Positions 13,335 to 28,669 of a DNA stretch of 64,000 bases are shown here, piece by piece. The notes beneath the pieces were generated by a model, which saw only the letters and a list, made by a program, of their open reading frames with translations, was not told where the DNA came from and searched no databases. Source of the stretch: Zonotrichia leucophrys gambelii. Taxonomy: Eukaryota > Chordata > Aves > Passeriformes > Passerellidae. The position numbers and the translations under genes were made by a program. The stretch's first letter is position 1; each line of letters starts with the position of its first letter. Where the stretch lies: positions 3,183,501 to 3,247,500 of the forward strand of contig NC_088174.1 in NCBI RefSeq assembly GCF_028769735.1. Direction: 5' to 3'.

Positions 13335-13719
13335 TGTGACCATGTTCACAGGGGTCTCAGGTTGAGGGAAGAGACGAGGATCTGACTCCATGTTTCAGAA
13401 GGCTGATTTATTATTTTATTATATATATTACATTAAAACTATATTAAAATAATAGAAGAAAGGATTTCACCAGAAGGCTAGCTAAGAATAGAATAGGAAA
13501 GAAGAATGATAACAAAAGCTTGTGTCTCAGACAGAGTCCAAGCCAGCTGACTGTGACTGGCCATTAATTAAAAACATCCAACATGGGCCAATCCCAGATG
13601 CACCTGTTGCATTCCACAGCAGCAGATAACCATTGTTTACATTTTGTTCCTGAGGCCTCTCAGCTTTTCAGGAGAAAAAATCCTAAGGAAAGGATTTTTC
13701 ATAAAAGATGTGTGCGACA
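13335..13719 (-). mobile_element. Solo LTR, family A copy 3 (ERVK-like)
   Basis: A 385-bp family member ending GCGACA. The flanks GAGGAG and CGGGAG match at four of six bases, so the duplication is degraded and the copy may be older than copies 1, 2 and 4. It lies antisense in a DCX intron, 327 bp before the next exon. Confidence 0.85.
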
Positions 13720-14046
13720 CGGGAGGGTTACAGCAAAATAACTGAATTTTCTTGAGTGTTCCCTCAGTCAGTGCTGGCCATTTTCATTGTGCTCAGGAGA
13801 GCCAAGGGAAGGGCAGAAAATGTTTGGTGGGAGCCAGCCTGATGCCCACAGAGCCTCAGCACCTTTTCTAGAGGAGCAGAGCTGTTCTCTTTGCCCTCTC
13901 CTTGACGAGTCTCCTTTCAGCCCTGGACAACAAGGGACAATTTCAGCTTTTCAGCTTTTCCCTTGCCCTTCCTGCATCTCTCTGGGCACCAGGCACTGAG
14001 CTGTTTCACAGCAGGGGCATAACCAGGTGTGTCTGTGTTCCCTCAG

Positions 14047-14169
14047 AGTGCCGGGTGATGAAGGGGAGCCCAGCAGGTGCCACGGGCAGCAAATCCTCGC
14101 CCACCCCTCAGAAGAGCTCGGCCAAGAGCCCCGCGCCCATGCGCCGCAGCAAGTCCCCGGCCGATTCAG
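14047..14169 (+). CDS. DCX: DCX exon: Ser/Pro-rich tail
   Basis: The 123-nt exon follows acceptor TTCCCTCAG and ends at a GTAACC donor, phase 1 to phase 1. With the preceding G it encodes E-CRVMKGSP, then a basic Ser/Pro stretch with [24 protein letters not shown]. In doublecortin this C-terminal region lies outside the tubulin-binding domains and holds proline-directed phosphorylation sites; the RRSKSP motif is where Cdk5 phosphorylation has been described in mammals. The exon is conspicuously GC-rich compared with its AT-rich flanks. A second donor 15 nt downstream gives a longer form (see 14170-14184). Confidence 0.96.
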
Positions 14170-14184
14170 GTAACCACCAAGATG
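14170..14184 (+). CDS. DCX: DCX alternative 5' splice-site extension (+5 residues)
   Basis: Continuing past the GTAACC donor, the frame reads G-N-H-Q-D, then a G before a second donor GTGAGT at 14185. Joined to the next exon this gives [15 protein letters not shown]. Human DCX has isoforms with and without a near-identical GNDQD insert at this point, so the tandem donor appears conserved. The downstream donor is the better match to consensus. Confidence 0.85.
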
Positions 14185-17100
14185 GTGAGTGATTGTTTCT
14201 TGGTGTCTGCCTTTCACTGTGCTCCAGGGAAAAGCACAAACTCCCTGTGCTTGTAAAGAAAACTTGGGTGTCTCTTGGAAACAAGAAGCTATTAAATATT
14301 GGGAAGGAATCTCCTGGTTGGTGAAGCGCGGTTGCAGCTTGGGGTTGTTCCAGCCACAGGCTCACAGCTCCTACCCCAAAAAATATTTTGAAAGAAGTTT
14401 CTATTCCCCAGGCAGGAAATCAAGGCCCACAGTGTTCCCAGATGGTCCCTGCAGATACAGAGTGATTTAGGGTAACCTCCTGTGCAAAGCAAATGGTGAT
14501 TATTGCACAGGTCAGGAGTGGCTCCTCGCAATCATTATTTAAAGGAGAGCAGTGACCTTGCAATGGCAGAACTGCTGATGGGTTTATTGATGGGACACTG
14601 AGACACTCATCCAGTAATGGAAGAGAGGGAAAATGGGAATCCTAATTTGCTGCAGCAGCTTGCACCATTTGAAATGCCTCCTTCCTTCTGCAGCAGCACA
14701 CGTGGGGAGCTGCAGGGCTGTCAGTCCAAGGCTGGGCTGCATATTGCAGTGATTCTGGTAATTGACAGTCTTTAGAGTCATGGAGGGTTTCTGGGGCTAT
14801 GACTGATCTCTCACCAGCCTGCCTGCTCTGTTCCAAAAGAGAACCAGGCATGGCCTCTCACTAAAACTGCCATATCATCAATTAAACATGTCAGAATTCC
14901 AGGAGAGCTTCACAGCTTGAGTTCAGGTGTCCCACAGCATCAACACAGGTGATATAAACCAGAAATTCCTTTTCACCATCATGCTAACGTGCTGCATATT
15001 GCATGGGAACATCACACAAGAGCTCATCATCAGTAGAAATGGGATTATTAGTCAGAAAATTCTCTTGGCAGCAGTCAGAAGAATTTCCCTCAGGAAGCAA
15101 TTCATTTGTTTAGGGTGTGTGGGTGTTCTTCAGCTACCTAAAGGGACAGTGTGAAATGGGTTGGCACATGCCAAGACTCTATATTTTAAAAAATATTTCT
15201 CTCTGAGGTAATTTTGCATTCATAAAGTTTTTCTTCAAGATTCAATTGTTGGCTATTCTCAAACTCAGGCTTGCCATAATTTAACCACTTCCACAATCCC
15301 AAATGCCTGCTGAAGCTGTGTAGGCACACTGAAGCACAATGGGAAATGTGATTTACAAAACCCAGAAGTAACACTCAGTGCTGTGGGAGTCAGCTCATGC
15401 ATGAGCAGCTTTAAACCTCCTCTACAAGCATCAGGTGCTGATTCCCACCAGAAGCAGAGTTTACTGCATGAGCATAGGGTTTATTATGAAATGGCAATTA
15501 TTGTGTGCCTGATTTTAACTGATTGAGGCACTCCAGGCCCAGGATGGTGACTCATCTGATGAGCTTTAATGAACACACTTAGCAGAGCTTTTCAGGGGGA
15601 GATTAAAACAACCAGAAAGGCTGAACAATAACCAGTTCCTGGAGTTAAGGTCAGTAATGAAGAGCAAATCAGGTTTCTTTAATCCATCCAGACAAGAGTC
15701 TTTCGTGCTTTCCTGTAATTTCAATAAAGGAAAAAATGGCACTTGTCCTGCTTAATAAGAATAAAAAAGACTGATCTCTTTTAGTACTGAAAAATAGAAG
15801 ACTCTTGTTTTCTCAGGACAGAGAGAAAAAAGAATACTATTTTGTATTCTTGTATTGAACTGGTAATAAACTAAGTGGATTTACACATCTTATAAGAACC
15901 AATATTTACATTTAGATGAGATTTTGGAGTTATCACATTCAAAAAGCAAAGAAAGCTGAATGAAGTCTGATTAATAAAAGATGATCTGACCTATTTTTTC
16001 CCCCCAGAATCTCACCCATTTAATGTGTGAAACTATTTAAAAGCAGTTTTACTTCAAATATATGCAATATTTCTGCTGTGTGTTTGCTCTCCTACCCATT
16101 TGTACCTTTTGTCTTTGTTGTCTTTCCCTCTGCTGTGGTTGTCATGTGAAAACTCATGAGCATTTCCTTGGTTTTGTGTTGTTTCTGTTCTTCCCAGTTC
16201 TTTTCTGTGTAGGTTTCTGTATCCTTTTTTTCCCCTCCAAGGTCTCCAAGGCCATTGTGACATATCTGGGCACTGATGTCTGGGCAGGTTTGGAGGGGAA
16301 TCTTTGGGTGAGAGGAGTCTGAACTCACATCACAATGAGCCTCACTGAAAAGCTCAATCCCTTTAGGCAGCCAGAGCCCTTCAGCTCCCAGGACATCCAA
16401 AAAAGTGAGGTGGCAAATCCACAGAAGCAATTTAAACATTGTTTTCTTGGCATGGTGCATTTCTCTTACCGTGCAGTCATTTAAATGAATGAATGAAAAT
16501 GAAATGAATGAATGCAGAACACAGAAATGTCTCCCTGCTCTGAAGATATGGGAGCTCACCCCAATCCTTGTATTCCCAAGGGAAATCCTTTCTCCCTTCC
16601 CTCACTAACACCCAACCCATATCTGTCCTTCCTAAGTAATGCCAGTGGATTTCTGGCAGAATTTGAGTTATTACAAAGCTTCTGTGTATTTCTAACATCA
16701 ATCTTTCTTCCTAGGGACTCAGCTTTGCTAAAAGAGCCAGCTCAGAGCAGTGAAATCCATACTAAACCACACCTGCAGGGCACCAGCCAATTCCTTCTCC
16801 TAGGCATGGCAGAGGAAAACTGGGCATGAGGAGCCTCTGTGCTTCTGCTCTGATCCATGAGATTCAAATGGAGTAGGGTCAGCAGGAAGTTTGGCAGAAT
16901 TTCTTTAACAGACTGCTCCAATAAGGAGTCAGGCTAAGCAGAAGCCAGAGCTAAATCTCAGGGGAGAAATACAGGAGAGAAAATAATGATGTCATTTACC
17001 ATTCTTTCTTTGTTATAAAAACTTGAATTTATCTTACACTAACTGACATGCCAAACAAGGGTTCAGATGTATAAAAACATGTGCTGTGATGGAAGAGCTT

Positions 17101-17821
17101 ATGATTATTAAAACCAGGACAGAGTCACTGAAATTTGAAAATGTCTTTGCTTTGATTTGGCCTGGGGAGAATATGAGCAGGGCTCTGAGGCTGCTGCAGG
17201 ACCTTTAATGTCTCAGTCCACTAATGGACAGAGGGACAAAAGCACATTCAGCAGGCAGCAGCAATTAGCAAACAGACCCAGAGTGTCCGTCTGTCCTGGC
17301 TGCAGGGCTGCTCCCAGGGGTCATTATGGATGAGTGTGTCCAAGGGCAGCAGATGTCTGGGGAATGCCATGAAGCCTCAGGTTTTGGCTTTTATATTTCT
17401 CAGATTCTGTGCTGCTTTGGTGTGTGGGTCTGGGCTTCACATGAGGGGATGGTGAGCTCTGTGCACAGAGCAGGGAGACAAAACAATTCCTGCTCCAGCT
17501 GGGACCAAGGACAAATGATCCAAATCTCAGCCCAAGAGCACAAACACCATGGGCTGAGAGAGGAAAACAACAAGGATGGGACTGCATGGGCTAAAGCTGG
17601 AATTGGGCAATTAACTCTGAATCCAGAGCCCCAGTCATCCCAGGAAACCTTAGTAACCTGCAGAGAACAATTCCATGTGAGAAAACTGGCTAAAAAAGGG
17701 CCTAAAAAAGGCTGAAGAGGGACTTTTGACAAGGGCATAGAGTGATAGGACAAAGGGGGATGGACTTAAGCTAAAGGTGGGCAGGCTTAGACATTAACAA
17801 GAAATTGTTTGCTGTGAGGAT

Positions 17822-18008
17822 GGGCAGGCCCTGGCACAGGTGCCCAGAGCAGCTGTGGCTGCCCCTGGATCCCTGGCAGTGCCCAAGGCCAGGCTGGACA
17901 GGGCTTGGAGCATCCTGGGATGGTGGGAGGTGTCCCTGCCATGGCAGGGAGAATGGAAAGAGATGAGCTTTAAGATCCCTTCCAACCCAAACCACTCTGT
18001 GATTCTAA
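17822..18008 (+). mobile_element. CR1 LINE 3' fragment
   Basis: This is a truncated 3' end of a CR1 element in sense orientation. It has the characteristic string GCTTTAAGATCCCTTCCAAC followed by a terminal GTGATTCTA-type tail. Only the 3' end is present, as is usual for 5'-truncated bird CR1 copies. No reverse transcriptase sequence remains. Confidence 0.88.
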
Positions 18009-19402
18009 AATATCTGTGGGGGAAGCAGACAGAGAATTCAGTTTCTCTGGATCTCTCATCTCAAACACAACAGGAAAATTCTCCCTCCTCCCTCTCATGT
18101 GCTAACAGGTCTCATTTCTCTCCTGAGTACAAACTGCCTCGTGCACAGGGGGAGGTGAGGATCCCGTGGAAAAAGGTGCACATGCTCCTGAAATTAAAGA
18201 GTATTACATATTAAGGTAAATTGATGTTGCAGAGCATATACAATGCCATGAACAAGCCATAATGCACAAAGAATAAAATGGTGGGGAAACCCCAAAGAAT
18301 TGAAAGGAAAGCTGGTTCTAAAGAACAGTTCCTGATAGCTGAGTGTAGGTGAGATCCTGAGCTACCCTAAATCATCAGCAGATTTTAGTGGAGCAGCAGT
18401 ATTATGCACCACCTGGGGCCTGCTCTTTGCCTCCTGTTACTTTCTTGCATTTCAGTTCAAAGGAAATGCAGGCAAGTTTGCTTATGAGCACTATTCTTCA
18501 TTAGCAGGCAGAGAAAATTAAACTGGGCTTCTTCATTGTTACTCCTGCTGCAAAATTCTGCTGTCTTTGTAATGATATCCATCCATCTCATTCCATTTCT
18601 GATTTGGATGTCACATCTGGTTTTTTGTTGATGCTAATAAAATATTTACAATGCCTGCTGTAGCACTTAAAACTCTCATTGTATTAGGGAATTTCTGTCC
18701 TGCCCTGCAGCAATCACATCCATTTTGCTGCACACTGGCTCTGCTGTTGTTTCAGTCTTGTTTAAGGAAAGGAAATTGGGGTTTCTTGCAGAGTTGTTAG
18801 GTGGCATTCTTCAGCTTAGGAGGGATCAGTGACAATTGGAGATAAAGAAAGAGGCATTTTAGAAATTGGAAATGGATTTTAGCTAATGGAGATTATATCC
18901 GTCCTCTTGCTCCCCACATTTTCTTTAATAGGAAACACAAATTCACTCAGTGAAATAAAACATAAAAGAGTTCCAAGTTATTTTTTTTACTGAATTGCCT
19001 TCATTATCTGGCATACAGTTAGAGAATTCTACTTTGTTTCCCACCAGCCTGGAGGGCAGAGTTTTGTAGAGTGGCACAGCTCAGTGCAGGAGCCAGCAGG
19101 AAGCAGCTCCTGCCTTTCCAGAACAGATTTTTCCCACTATCAATAAAGCATGGTTTGAGTAAGATAAGGAGGTGAAGTGTCACTCTGTTCCCCAATTATC
19201 TATAAATCATTATTTCTACCACCTTTTAAAAATATCCATTTCCTCAGTTAGGTGCATTTGTAATAGGAAAAAAAGCTGTGTGTGATGAATACCCTCCTCT
19301 TCCAACAGGAAAGGATGGATGTGAAGGCAGAGGAGCCACACCACCATGAATTTGTTGCTTTAAGGTGCTGGCAGCTCCTCCTTTGTCCCAGGGCTTTGAG
19401 CA

Positions 19403-20004
19403 TGTGAAAAACGCCAATCACTTGGTTTTAAAACTTTAAAAGTTTAATAGTAATAAAATGGTTATAAAAATAGTATTACAATTATAATAATAATAATTTG
19501 GACAATTTGGATTAGGACAATAAGAGACAATAGAAACAAAGAGTTATGGACAGTGTGGGTACCTCTTTCTGGGCAGCAGGAGCCCGAAAAAGGACTCACG
19601 TTAACAGAGGATTAACCCTTAAAAACATCATCCTGTTGCATATTCATACACCTCATCCATGATGCATAAATTCCATTCAAACACAGGATTCTGTCTGGTC
19701 AGTGTCAGCCTCTTCCTCTGAATCCTGACTGCGCCTTCAAGGCGGGAAGAAGTTCATTTCTTCTGATAATGGAGCAATAAATTCTCTTTCTCTGAAAGAT
19801 TCAGGTGTCCTGTGGCTGCTATCTCACTGTGAGTTCTTTCTTTAAGAAAAGTATCCTACATAGCATAGTTTCTATTTTAACAGTTTTTATAACCTAAAAC
19901 TATATTTAACACACTACACAAGAGAATTAATACAGCATTACTTTCTAACACAACACATATAATATTTGCAAAAAGCCAATCATAAAATACATGCATTTTT
20001 CACA
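19403..20004 (-). mobile_element. Solo LTR, ERV1-like
   Basis: A 602-bp element with perfect 9-bp terminal inverted repeats TGTGAAAAA / TTTTTCACA and an apparent 4-bp target-site duplication AGCA (19399-19402 and 20005-20008). A 4-bp duplication fits gammaretrovirus-like ERVs. The sense strand is inferred as minus from the position of an ATTAAA near that end, and the sequence resembles a common songbird LTR as I remember it. It is antisense to DCX. Internal genes are absent. Confidence 0.82.
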
Positions 20005-20702
20005 AGCACATGTTTTTTCACACCTGCTTGACCTCTGCCTTTGCTGCAAACCTGAGCTCCCCCTGTTCCTCACAAGGAGGTAACAGAGAAGAGCACTGGC
20101 GCTTTCTGAGGCTTTAAAGCAAGAGCTGTGCTGGTTTGGCTCTTAAAAATACAGCATCCACATATTTGACTCTATGATACTTTATACACTTCTTCAGACT
20201 CCTCCAGACACTCAAGTACTTGATCAATTTTAAGTAACTGATTTGTAGATTCAGCTGTCACAATTAAAGCATAGTTCCGTCAGGCTCTTTGGTCACTTAA
20301 TCCCACCCACAGCAACTACAGCCAGGGCATTCCATGCTGCTGTTTGCCTAATTTTTTTGCCTAATGTCTATCATTGACATCTCACATTGCTTGGGTAGGA
20401 TGCAGGATATCTTCAGCCTCTGGTTTCCAATCATGCCCTTAAACAGTTTGAGAATACAGAAATTCTGTTTTTCTGGTGATATGTGCCTTGGATTGTCTTG
20501 GTGAGTATTTGTTGTGTGAAATATTGCTCCCTAAATTTATTTTGTATCTCCCTGTATTTTGCAGCTGGAATCCTTGAGTTATGTTTAAAGCTATGCTGTT
20601 CACTTGTTTTGGTTTTTTTTTTCCACCTGCGAACATGAATAAACCATGCTGTTAAATGTTCGGAGACCTTCCATCTCCCCAAGGAGAAAAACCTTCCCCT
20701 TG

Positions 20703-23707
<3,005 letters not shown>

Positions 23708-23764
23708 GACTTGTACCTGCCTCTGTCTTTGGATGACTCGGATTCCCTGGGAGACTCCATGTAG
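23708..23764 (+). CDS. DCX: DCX terminal coding exon
   Basis: The 57-nt coding part follows acceptor CCCTACAG in phase 0. It encodes DLYLPLSLDDSDSLGDSM and a TAG stop at 23762-23764, an essentially exact match to the conserved C-terminus of vertebrate doublecortin. In the paralogue DCLK1 this position leads to the kinase part; a stop here identifies DCX. The exon continues as a very long 3' UTR. Confidence 0.98.
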   Translation, partial: DLYLPLSLDDSDSLGDSM

Positions 23765-26700
23765 AGCGAGATGTCCACGTTGCATTTGGGATACAGCAAA
23801 GTACCTCTGCCACACAAGCAGATCGGTGACTGGTGCTTTCAAGTCAAAGGACACGCAGTTAAATGTCATTTTTGTTCTGTGATTTCTCCTCTCTGTGCCA
23901 CAAACCAACACCTGCCAGTCTATAGAGATAGAGGGATACCATTCTTCTTAAGTCACAGGGGTGCAAAATGGGCATTGTGAGAAATTTGGGGCCTCCGTGC
24001 CAAGGATTCTGTGCATTTCCCATTTTCTTCTGTTGTTTCCTCTGCTGCTGCAACCATGTGGTTTTCCTGGTGTTAGTAAAGTAGTTCCCCTGGAGGTGTG
24101 CAAATGGAGCCCTTGCTGGGCAGTTTGCAGGTGATGTTCTCCACCTGTGCAAACTGCCAGCTCACCTGCTCCTCATTCACAGCCCCAGTTTTGGCACCTG
24201 CATTCTAAAGAGTCTTGGTTTTATTGTGGAGAGCAGGAAGGGAATTTCTAGTTGGATGCTTAATATGCCAGCAGAAGCTTGGATGAGATTAGGAATGATT
24301 GTGTCAGATGCTAAGTAAGGTTTGTACAATAATTCAAATTATTCAAATATTGTTTGGGACTTTTTTTAAATAATTGAGCAAAAACCCCCATAAATCAGCT
24401 GAGTTATCTGGTGTAGAACATCTTCCACATGCAATGCTGCTAGCTGGTAACAAATATTTATACCTCCCCTATGGTATCTCTCTATCTCTGTTTGTAACAG
24501 TAATGCCTTGTGAACAGCCAACACTGAAAACACTGTGAGAATTTGTTTTCAGGTTTGACACCCTATAGGTCACTTTTTATAGCAAAAAAATCAATACACT
24601 TTTTATAAAGGAAAACCTTTTATCTGTGTTTTGGGAGTAAGGATTCAAGCTCCTTCTTTTTTATAAAAGCTGGTAATTTTCTTTTGTTTAAAAAACACGT
24701 TCAGAAAAAAAAAAGTACAAAAAAAACCAACCACAACTGCAGAACAATAATAACAGCAACTCAGTTTAGAAATCCTGTCATCACTGCCAAAACAGACACG
24801 TGTAGGGGGGAAAAATGGTCAATTCAAAATATTGAATGTTTTGATAGTTTTTTGTAATGTTTAAGACTACGTATTTGGTTTTTTACACTTCAGTATTCCT
24901 AACTATGGCCAGATTCTCTACTTATATAACAAATGAAGTTTTGTGGTGTTCTAAAAACCTGTATTTTAAGAAACTCTTCTATCTGAGAAAAACAAACTTG
25001 CTGTATTTAGAGAAGCTTTTGCTTTTATTAATCAGTAATGCCTCCTCCAGAATGCAAAGTTCATCTCCTCACGCAGGGCTGGTGGTTTTTACTGCGCCAA
25101 AGCTTCGTCCTAGGCCAGCTGCCACTGCCTCCCTCCCTCATGGAATAAGCTTTGATGAAACTGATTCTTGCAGAACTTTACCTATTTGAAATCTGTGCAA
25201 TCAAGCCTTTCTTTGTTGCTCTATTTGCTTTTTTTCTTTCTTTTTTTTACCAACATAGACACCTACTCCCTGTTGCCTTGCAGCCCCTTGTGGTTAGGAT
25301 GGATTTCATCCTCGTGATGTTTGATGCTCCATGAATGCTGGGTTGTTCCCAAAGCCACTCCACGTTTTGTTTGCTTGCATTGCTGGGATGAAGCAATCTG
25401 TGCAGGCTGCATCTTTCGAGGCTCGTGTGATCATACTTATAATGCAACTTTTTAAAAGAGATTTATCAGAGAGAGGCCAGGATTGGGAATTGTCAAGGGG
25501 TCAGAGTTATCATGCACCAAATTTGCACCCAGTAGTCTTAGTGCATGATCATTTACAGCCAGAGTTTTGCACAAGGAGCCATTTGTTCTCACTGATAGCT
25601 TCATTTGATTGAATAACTCTCTGACTGCACAACTGCTAAATGGTCATTTTAAATACTGTAAATAGAATCTGGGGTTAGTTCACAGGCTAAGGGCTCATTG
25701 AGGGTTTGTGGGGGGGAAGGATGGTGCTGTGGACAAAGCTTGGGTGCAGCAGTCAGCACACCTCTAAGCCCTTGGCACTGCTGAATTTTGTGTCTGAATG
25801 GGAGCAGGTCTCTGAGTAACCCTGTGCCTCAATCTGTCTGTCTGTCCCTGCAGGGACAGCTCTGTTCTACCTCACTGGGGGTTGTGAGGCCAAATGTTGG
25901 TTAACATTAGTCAAGTGCTTTCAGATCCTCTAACAGAAGGTGCTGAAATATTCTGGGTGCAGATTTGGTTATGGGTGCTAATTTTTGGCTGTTTAATCCT
26001 GTGAGTGCTACTGCAGAAGCTGGTCATGAGCAAAAAGGATTTTTTTCAGCATAAGGATGTCAAAGGCCTTGGTTATGCTAATAACAATATTATTCATCAG
26101 AGTTTTTGTCTTAGGGAAAGCTTTAGTGGGACAGATAACTTGACATGCTCTTACCCTCTCTGTTGTGCTGGTGGAAATCTCAGAGTCCCTCCCTGAGTCT
26201 CTGCCTGTGCAGGGACCCTGAGCAGTCACCATGGATGGACTGGAGCTGCAGCCCAGGGTGTTGTCACACTGTGACAGAGGCCATTGCTGTCACAGTCAGG
26301 GTGAGCCTGTCCTGCCACCTTTCCTCAGACAAACAGGAGACCAGCCATGCAGCCCCACCCAGGTTCTCGTGCTGCTCAGTGCAGGATGCTCACCACAGAT
26401 CCAGCAGGACACCCAAATCTGGGCTGCTCTCTGCAGCCTGAGCTGCTGGTGGGGGAAAGGAATCTGGGAGATGCTCTCACCCAGTTTGTGTAAGAGAAAG
26501 CAGGATCCCAAGGGAGGAAGGATGCTTTGTTGGGATGGTTGTTGAGCAGGGGCTCCTTTCCTTCCTGCCAGAAGCTCTGTTTGGTTATTTGGAGATGCTT
26601 TTCCTGGCGCAGCATCACTGAGCTCTTCCTCTTGAGCTGCACCTGGTGACACATCCCAGACCTGATCCTGCCAGCTCTCCCTTGGGAATGCAGCTTTGTT

Positions 26701-27950
26701 TGCATCAGGATCATCCTGTGGTGGGGCTGAGCCCAGCAATTCCTTCAGGGAATTAGGGGGACCTTGAAAAGGCCTAAAAGGATTAAAATTAATTGTTCAG
26801 TGGGAAAAATAGCCATTCAAACCAGCAGAAGCCACAAAGAAAACAGGGTATGAGGTCAGACTCCCAAGTTTTAAGAAGCAATTTTCTAGGTAGAAATGCC
26901 TGGGCAGTAGAAGTCAGTGAGAATTTCAGCTGTAGCATAGAGTGAAGTCTGTATTAATGCCAATATTGCATGAGTTCTTGTACAGAAATGCATGTGGAAT
27001 GTGACATACATTCAGAACTAGTTATCTTTGGCTTTGTAGGATCCCTCATCTAGATTTGAATACAAAGAGAAACAGTGCACAGGCATCAGACCTTAGTTAC
27101 TGAAACAGAAGAACAGCTGTGATTCAGGAAAAAAAACTAAAAGCTTAAATTTTAGCACGTGCTTTACTCCTGTTGACTTTTCACGAGATAAGGCTTGGAT
27201 TTGGTCAGAAAGCTTTCCTGAACTGCTGTGAATTAGTAATTACTTCCAATTTACTATGGCAATTCCAGACCCTGTGAGATCCTGGAGCAATGATAGTAAT
27301 TCCACTATATACTCCACAGTTCACCTTTCATATTTTTTTTTTTTTTTTACATTTACAAGCACATAAAGCTCCACATGATATGAGGATTTGCCAAATTAAT
27401 TCTGCTATAAAAACCCTGTCTAATTTGCCTCATGAGGCTGCCTTTAGTGCTTTCAGAGACTAATTGAATCACTGAGACTATATTGTTTTAAAACAATAGA
27501 GTATTTAAAAACAAATTGGAGAAACTCTTGAAGTAGCAGGGCTTTGTTTCTTTGAAATCTGTCTTTATTCATAATAATTTAGCAAATTTGCATATTAAGA
27601 TCCCTGTTTCAGGCGCAGTCATTAGGAAGGAATTGTACAGACAGAAAGGTTTAGCATTTTTACACTCAGGTGATGGTCTTGACTGTAGAAGATGAGAGCA
27701 ATGCAGCAAAACCTTCAGCCTTGGGATTTTTATCACTTGTAAAGCATTTATAATCCTGAAGTTTCTGGTTTAAAGCCTCGTCTGGTATATGATTTGGAGC
27801 TAGTTCAGTTCCACCAGCTAAATATCTTGAAGTGATTTGGAAAGAGTTTGATAATGAGATTTTACTTTGTGGTGGGTGTTGGGAGCAGCTTTTCCCTACC
27901 ACTGTCTGTGTTTCCAATATCTGCACATTATTTATTGTCTTCTCAGGAGC

Positions 27951-28669
27951 TAGAAACCCTAATTGTGTTATTTCCATAGATGATAGAAGAATCCTGCTTA
28001 GAAAACAACTTCCCCATCTCTCTCACCCTCAGCTAACACACGTGTAGGCACAAAAAAATCCACACACTTGGTCGAGCTGCCATTTCCCTCTCATTTGCTT
28101 GTTCAGTACTTTTGAAGGGGAAAAAAAGGAGGCAGAACCAAAAATTGTGGCAAACAGCAAAGCAGTGTCACACCCAGGCATTTCCAATTGGAAGCAAGGG
28201 CATTAAAGTGCTGGTTTCTCCTTAACCACATGGATAAGATTTCCTGGGATGCCTTGTCTTTGCCTTTTCATGCCTTTGAGGTCAGGGCTGCTCTTCCTGC
28301 TGCTTCCCAGCACCCTAGAAACCTTAATTGTGTTATTTCCATAGATGATAGAATAATCCTGCTTAGAAAACAGCTTCCCCATCTCTCTCACCCTCAGCTA
28401 ACACACTGTAGGCACACAGAAATCCACACACTTCGTCGAGCTGCCATTTCCCTCTCATTTGCTTGTTCAGTACTTTTGAGGGGGAAAAAGGAGGCAGAAC
28501 CAAAAATTGTGGCAAACAGCAAAGCAGTGTCACACCCAGGCATTTCCAATGGGAAGCAAGGGCATTAAAGTGTTAGTTTCCTTATGGATAACATTTCCTA
28601 GAATGCCTTGATTTTGCCTTTTCATGCCTTTGAGGTCAGTGCTGCTCTTCCTGATGATTCCCAGCACAG
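27951..28669 (+). repeat. Direct tandem duplication, ~365-bp unit, in DCX 3' UTR
   Basis: Copy 1 runs 27951-28315 and copy 2 from 28316 to about 28669, both starting TAGAAACC. The two copies align along nearly the whole unit with scattered substitutions and small indels (for example a shortened A-run and loss of a few bases near 28570-28590). The identity is too low for an assembly duplicate, so this is a real, moderately old duplication. Confidence 0.9.

Larger units (their letters stand above)
9363..14046 (+). other. DCX: DCX intron
   Basis: The intron runs from the GTAACG donor to the TTCCCTCAG acceptor, 4.7 kb. It contains two family-A LTRs (9481-9862 and 13335-13719). In 9863-13334 and 13720-14046 I see only unique, AT-rich sequence with chance open frames. 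Confidence 0.9.
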
